DNA of 64,000 nucleotides, taken from Arthrobacter sp. CJ23 (GTDB lineage Bacteria > Actinomycetota > Actinomycetes > Actinomycetales > Micrococcaceae). The notes beneath the pieces were generated by a model. It did not search any database. It worked only from the letters and a program-made list of their open reading frames with translations, and was not told the DNA's origin. Of this stretch, positions 60,599-64,000 are shown piece after piece. Both the position numbers and the translations under genes were made by a program. Every line of letters begins with the position of its first letter. Within the stretch, counting starts at the first letter, position 1. Location: positions 434,001 through 498,000 of the forward strand of contig NZ_CP102950.1 of assembly GCF_024741795.1 (NCBI RefSeq). The letters are read 5' to 3'.

Positions 60599-60622
60599 GG
60601 TCCTCCTGACGTTGTTGGGTGT

Positions 60623-62353
60623 CTAGTCTCTCAGACCGGGGAAGTCCGACTCGGAATATTCGATGCCCAGCCCTTCCGGGATCGCTCCGCCGCCGTGCCG
60701 CATCTCCTCGCCGACCCGCAGTTCCACCCGCCGGATCTTGCCCGAGATGGTCTTGGGCAGCTCGCCGAACTCGATCCGGCGGATGCGCTTGAACGGCGCC
60801 AGGTGCTCCCGGCAGTACCGCAGGATGTCCTCAGCGAGCTCCGGTCCGGCCTGGTAGCCGCCGGCAAGGACCACAAAGGCCTTGGGCACCGAGAGCTTCA
60901 CGGGATCCGGTGAAGGAACGACGGCGGCCTCCGCCACCGCGGGGTGTTCGATCAGCACGCTTTCGAGTTCGAAGGGGGAGAGCCGGTAGTCCGAGGACTT
61001 GAAGACGTCGTCGCCGCGGCCCACATAGGTGATCACGCCGTCGGCGTCCCTGCTGGCCATGTCGCCCGTGTGGTAGTAACCGTTGCCGAACGCCTCGGCG
61101 GTCTTGACGGGATCGCCGAAGTACCCCGCCATGAGCCCCACGGGGTGCTTGTCCAGGCGCAGGCAGAGCTCGCCGTCGTTGCTCTCATCCCCGGTGGCGG
61201 GGTCCACCAGGACCACGTCGTAGCCGGGCAGCGGGCGTCCCATGGAACCGATCTTGACCGGCTGGCCGGGGGTGTTGGCGATCTGGACCGTGGACTCCGT
61301 CTGGCCGAAGCCGTCCCGGATGGTCACGCCCCAGGCCTTCTCCACCTGGCCGATGACCTCCGCGTTGAGGGGCTCGCCTGCGGAGACCGCCTTCCGCGGA
61401 GGGGTCTTCAGGAGCGTCAGATCCGCTTGGATCAGCATCCGCCACACCGTGGGCGGGGCGCAGAAGCTGGTGACACCCTCCCGGTCCATCTGCGCCATGA
61501 GGGCGGCGGCGTCGAAGCGTTCGTAGTTGTAGATGAAGACGCAGGCCTCGGCAATCCACGGCGTGAACACATTGGACCAGGCATGCTTGGCCCAGCCTGG
61601 GGAGGCCACGTTCAGGTGGACGTCGCCCGGTTCCAGGCCGATCCAGTACATCGTGGACAGGTGGCCCACCGGGTACGAGGTGTGGGTGTGTTCCACGAGC
61701 TTGGCGCGGGACGTGGTGCCGGAGGTGAAGTAGAGCAGGAGCGTATCGTCGGCGCGGCTGGGCGCATCGGGGGTGAAGTCCGTCTTGGACCAGGCCGAAT
61801 CGGCGTACTCCAGCGCGCCCTCGGTGCGGCTGCCGCCGTCGCCCACTTCAATGACGGTGAAGCGGCCCGGAACGTCGGCAAATTTGCCGATGTTGGCGCT
61901 ACCCACGGCCACCCAGCGGGCATTGCCGCGCTCCACCCGGTCCTCGAGGTCGCGCGGGCCCATGAGCGTGGTGGTGGGGATCATGACCAGGCCCAGCTTG
62001 ATGCCGGCGAGCATGAGCTCCCACAGTTCGATCTGGTTGCCGAGCATGATGATCATGTGGTCGCCGCGGTGCACACCCTGGCTGCTCAACCAGTTGGCCA
62101 CCTGCGAGGACCGAGCAGAGAGCTCCGCGTAGCTGCGGCGGGTGGCGCTGCCGTCCTGCTCCACGATGACCAGGGCGGGTCTGCTGCCCCGCTGCGGGTC
62201 GGCCGCAATCTGGTCGAACCAGTCGAAGGCGAAGTTGAACTCCTCGAAGCGAGGCCATTCGAACTCGCTGTGGGCCTGCTGGTAGTTCTCACGGAGCTCA
62301 AGAAGCCTGTCGCGGGCCGCCCGGAATTCCTCTGTGACTGTAGTGACTGCCAT
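60623..62353 (-). CDS. Acyl-CoA synthetase (AMP-forming)
   Basis: The 576-residue product is an ANL-superfamily ligase that activates a carboxylic acid through an acyl-adenylate. Motifs in order are the phosphate loop LLYFTSGTTSRAKLVEHTHT, the A5-like DGFGQTESTVQIAN, GYYHTGDMASRDADGVITYV, GRGDDVFKSSDYRLSPFELE and the catalytic Lys in LPKTISGKIRRVEL. The N-terminal part FEEFNFAFDWFDQIAADPQR marks the medium-chain or aromatic acyl-CoA synthetase (MACS-like) group. The substrate is not defined. MarR follows after 24 bases. CCTAGT and ACTAGG arms 28 bases apart lie about 40 bases upstream of the start and could be the MarR operator. Confidence 0.92.
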   Translation of the reverse strand: MAVTTVTEEFRAARDRLLELRENYQQAHSEFEWPRFEEFNFAFDWFDQIAADPQRGSRPALVIVEQDGSATRRSYAELSARSSQVANWLSSQGVHRGDHMIIMLGNQIELWELMLAGIKLGLVMIPTTTLMGPRDLEDRVERGNARWVAVGSANIGKFADVPGRFTVIEVGDGGSRTEGALEYADSAWSKTDFTPDAPSRADDTLLLYFTSGTTSRAKLVEHTHTSYPVGHLSTMYWIGLEPGDVHLNVASPGWAKHAWSNVFTPWIAEACVFIYNYERFDAAALMAQMDREGVTSFCAPPTVWRMLIQADLTLLKTPPRKAVSAGEPLNAEVIGQVEKAWGVTIRDGFGQTESTVQIANTPGQPVKIGSMGRPLPGYDVVLVDPATGDESNDGELCLRLDKHPVGLMAGYFGDPVKTAEAFGNGYYHTGDMASRDADGVITYVGRGDDVFKSSDYRLSPFELESVLIEHPAVAEAAVVPSPDPVKLSVPKAFVVLAGGYQAGPELAEDILRYCREHLAPFKRIRRIEFGELPKTISGKIRRVELRVGEEMRHGGGAIPEGLGIEYSESDFPGLRD

Positions 62354-62390
62354 GGTCCGCCTTTCGCCTTTGTGGACAGGACACCTTCGG

Positions 62391-62424
62391 CCTAGTGATC
62401 CACATCACCTTGCAATATACTAGG
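62391..62424 (-). promoter_or_regulatory. Inverted-repeat candidate operator upstream of the acyl-CoA synthetase gene
   Basis: CCTAGT (62391-62396) and ACTAGG (62419-62424) flank 22 bases that include TGATCCACATCA and an AT-rich TGCAATATA, which on the minus strand gives TATATTGCA and could hold the -10. MarR binding is a guess. Confidence 0.4.
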
Positions 62425-62484
62425 ACATCCAAGTGGTTGGAAGGGCTTGCGGCTTGGTGAATCGCCCGGGCACGCACCCCCGAC

Positions 62485-62513
62485 GGCGGAGGCTCCGGGC
62501 AGGAGCCTCCGCC
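62485..62513 (-). terminator. Hairpin terminator after padR
   Basis: GGCGGAGGCTCC and GGAGCCTCCGCC are perfect 12-base reverse complements with a five-base loop, 30 bases past the padR stop and before the acyl-CoA synthetase promoter. Confidence 0.85.
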
Positions 62514-62542
62514 ACGTCACGGTCAAGGGTGTGGGCCGGGTG

Positions 62543-63163
62543 CTAGTCGGCCAGGATGAGGTAGAGCGCGCGCCGGGTTTCGTCCAGCTTTTCAATCGCT
62601 GCCTGGCGCTGCTCCTCGGAAGCCGCCACTCGGAATTGGTGGATAACCCCCATCAGTTTGCCAACACTCTGGTGGAAGGCGGGCCCGGTTCCGTCGGAGT
62701 CGCTGTTCCAGGCGTTGGCGAGCTCTTCTTCATGCTCGGCAATGTAGGCGCGGCCGCTTTCGGTGAGGGTGAACTCCGTGCCCCGGCCTTCGCCTACAGC
62801 GGTGATGAGTTCTTCATCAACCAACTGCTGCAGCGTGGGGTAGACGGACCCGGGACTCGGGCGCCAGGCACCGGACGTCTTTTCGGCGATGGTCTTGATG
62901 AGCCCGTAGCCGTTCGAGGGTGCCTCGGCAAGCAGCGAAAGAATGGCTGAGCGGACGTCGCCCCTGCTGGCGCGGCGCGAACCGCCCGGGCCGAAACCCC
63001 TGGGGCCAAATCCGCCCGGCCCGAATCCGCCGGGGCCGAAGCCGCGCGGCCCGAAGCCTCCGCCGCCGTGGCCGTGGGGGCCTCGGCGGCCCTTGCTGCG
63101 TTCGAAGCGGCCCCTTCCGTGGCTGTGTTCCGGGAATGCGTTGTCTTCGTGGATGCCTTTCAT
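62543..63163 (-). CDS. PadR-family regulator with a Gly-rich N-terminal repeat
   Basis: The 206-residue product has a PadR winged helix (about 68-140, DVRSAILSLLAEAPSNGYGL, PSPGSVYPTLQQLVDEELIT, the wing GRGTEFTLTESGRAYI) and a short helical tail with the Ala/Glu-rich SEEQRQAAIEKLDETRRALY. Residues 1-65 are a His/Arg/Gly-rich tail with five tandem GFGP(R/G)G units. Many actinobacterial PadR proteins of this type have such a tail. The ATG at 63163 has AAGGAAG upstream. A near-perfect 32-base palindrome lies 46 bases before the start and is the obvious autoregulatory site. A separate target gene is not evident; adjacent efflux genes, common for PadR, are missing. Confidence 0.9.
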   Translation of the reverse strand: MKGIHEDNAFPEHSHGRGRFERSKGRRGPHGHGGGGFGPRGFGPGGFGPGGFGPRGFGPGGSRRASRGDVRSAILSLLAEAPSNGYGLIKTIAEKTSGAWRPSPGSVYPTLQQLVDEELITAVGEGRGTEFTLTESGRAYIAEHEEELANAWNSDSDGTGPAFHQSVGKLMGVIHQFRVAASEEQRQAAIEKLDETRRALYLILAD

Positions 63164-63208
63164 GACAGCATCTTCCTTTCGGTGAGATATGTCGCCGAAG
63201 GTGTATCG

Positions 63209-63240
63209 GCGATAGTTAACGATATATCGGTAACTATCGC
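63209..63240. promoter_or_regulatory. 32-base near-perfect palindromic operator upstream of padR
   Basis: GCGATAGTTA (63209-63218) and TAACTATCGC (63231-63240) are exact reverse complements, and the centre holds a second palindrome CGATATATCG (63220-63229) with the same axis. Only one pair of positions breaks the 32-base symmetry. The site lies between padR and the glycosyltransferase 3' end, overlapping the probable padR promoter. Confidence 0.75.
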
Positions 63241-63260
63241 CCGTCAATGACTCGCCGGCT

Positions 63261-64000
63261 TCAACGCCCTTCGGCGAGCACCTCGTCAAACAGCTCGGCA
63301 TGCCGGCGGGCCATGAGCTCCGCACTGAAGCGGGATTCGACGGCGGCCCGGCAGCTTTGCCGCCCGAGCCCGGCCGCCCGCTGCAGGGCCAGGGCCAGTT
63401 CCTCGGTGCCGGATCCCAGGAAGCCCGTCACGCCGTCGTCGATGATTTCCGGTGCGGCGCCGCGCGGGGTGGCCACCACGGGGGTGCCGCTGGCCAGGGC
63501 CTCGATCATGACCAGGCCGAAGGGCTCGTCCCACTGCAGCGGATTGAGCAGGGCCACGGCGCCGCCCAGAAGGGCGAATTTTCCCGCCGAGTCCACCTCG
63601 CCCAGGAACTCCTCGTTGGCTCCCAGTAAGGGTTCGACGGCGGAGTGGAAGTAGTCCAGCTCCTCCCGTTCGCTCATCTTCGCGGCGATCTTCAGCCTGA
63701 TTCCTGCCCGGCGCGCCACCTCGATGGCTTCCACCACGCCCTTGGCCGGCGCTATCCGGCCAAGGAAGCAGGCATAGCCGCCCGTGCCGGCGCCCACTGG
63801 GATGGCGGAGGTGTCGAGGCCGTGGTGGATGACCCGGCGGATCCGCACCCCGGGGGCGGTGTCGGCCTGGTGCTGCGAGATGGCAAGCAGCGACACGTCG
63901 CGGCTGATGGCCTCGTAGACCGGGCGGAGCGCAGCCGTGATGGCGGAATGGATGGTGCAGACCACGGGGATGTCCGCGGGGCGGTGCCGGTACAGGGGGC
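63261..64000 (-). CDS. Glycosyltransferase family 4-like protein, N-terminus beyond the window
   Basis: The frame runs from the right edge to a stop at 63261, giving about 245 codons of the C-terminal part. It is open through the edge (LYRHRPADIPVVCTIHSA), so the start is outside. Recognisable GT-B features are LLAISQHQ, RVIHHGLDTSAIPVG, the GYACFLGRIAPAKGVVEAIE segment that begins the nucleotide-sugar domain, and the Glu-x7-Glu region WDEPFGLVMIEALASGTPVV then GAAPEIIDDGVTGFL. It transfers a sugar from a nucleotide donor; the acceptor is unknown. It lies 98 bases beyond the padR start on the same strand, with the palindrome between them. Confidence 0.85.
   Translation of the reverse strand, partial: PLYRHRPADIPVVCTIHSAITAALRPVYEAISRDVSLLAISQHQADTAPGVRIRRVIHHGLDTSAIPVGAGTGGYACFLGRIAPAKGVVEAIEVARRAGIRLKIAAKMSEREELDYFHSAVEPLLGANEEFLGEVDSAGKFALLGGAVALLNPLQWDEPFGLVMIEALASGTPVVATPRGAAPEIIDDGVTGFLGSGTEELALALQRAAGLGRQSCRAAVESRFSAELMARRHAELFDEVLAEGR

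Noticed and set aside
58509..60626. A 705-codon plus-strand frame over the end of the potassium transporter and the LuxR and MarR genes
   Set aside because: It is antisense to two well-supported regulators, and its composition is that of a shadow frame.
62995..63070. A repeat array or CRISPR-like pattern in the padR 5' end
   Set aside because: The repetition comes from codons for GFGPGG units in a coding region. There are no spacers and no cas genes.

Overview
The window is a high-GC actinobacterial chromosome segment, most like Arthrobacter sensu lato (Arthrobacter, Pseudarthrobacter or Paenarthrobacter). The reasons are the strong G/C third-position bias, densely packed short-gap operons, Actinobacteria-type families (PadR, AfsA-like, BCCT, RuMP enzymes) and an 830-residue dimethylglycine oxidase whose N-terminus, as remembered, is nearly that of the Arthrobacter globiformis enzyme. 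No search was run. No rRNA, tRNA, CRISPR array, intact insertion sequence or phage was seen.

Layout. 1-6.1 kb: an end-truncated unknown gene, exonuclease III, an HdeD-like membrane protein, then a NarL-type response regulator and a sensor kinase divergent from a secreted HbpS/GlcG-like protein and an ankyrin lipoprotein. Three copies of a short dispersed repeat lie here. 6.1-9.7 kb: a thiolase and two-subunit CoA-transferase operon with a divergent IclR regulator and paired operators. 9.7-18.2 kb: betA, betB and an amino-acid/amine permease, then the two ribulose-monophosphate enzymes (hxlB, hxlA) next to an unusual one-piece regulator. 18.2-21.9 kb: a VOC protein, a BCCT betaine transporter with a Cys-containing small protein after it and a broken Rieske-ferredoxin gene before it. 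21.9-42.6 kb: fdhD and moeA, formaldehyde dehydrogenase, folE, a molybdopterin formate-dehydrogenase-like enzyme, a MetF-like protein, folD, fchA, dimethylglycine oxidase, purU, two paralogous GntR regulators, pdxS, and a LysR regulator divergent from the glycine-betaine demethylase gbcAB. 42.7-49.5 kb: a glycogen-debranching-type glycosidase and a valine-degradation operon (mmsA, hydrolase, mmsB, enoyl-CoA hydratase). 49.5-55.1 kb: an unknown gene paired with a trypsin-fold protein, an AfsA-like gene with its TetR neighbour, a reductase gene broken by one stop codon, and a cobalamin-riboswitch-like element with no obvious target. 55.4-64 kb: a RibD_C-type reductase, an MHS transporter, a TrkH/KtrB potassium transporter, a GAF-LuxR regulator, MarR, an acyl-CoA synthetase, PadR and an end-truncated glycosyltransferase.

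How it works together (inference from family roles). The 9.7-42.6 kb stretch reads as a choline/glycine-betaine catabolic island with full one-carbon handling. BetA and BetB make betaine from choline, BCCT imports it, and GbcAB demethylates it to dimethylglycine, releasing formaldehyde. Dimethylglycine oxidase makes sarcosine and loads the second carbon on tetrahydrofolate. FolD, FchA and PurU turn that carbon into formate, and the formate-dehydrogenase-like enzyme (helped by FdhD and MoeA) would oxidise it. Free formaldehyde can go to FdhA or be fixed by HxlA/HxlB. A shared TGATATATCA-type site in front of several of these units, together with twin GntR regulators, suggests one regulon. Sarcosine oxidase and serine hydroxymethyltransferase genes are not in the window.
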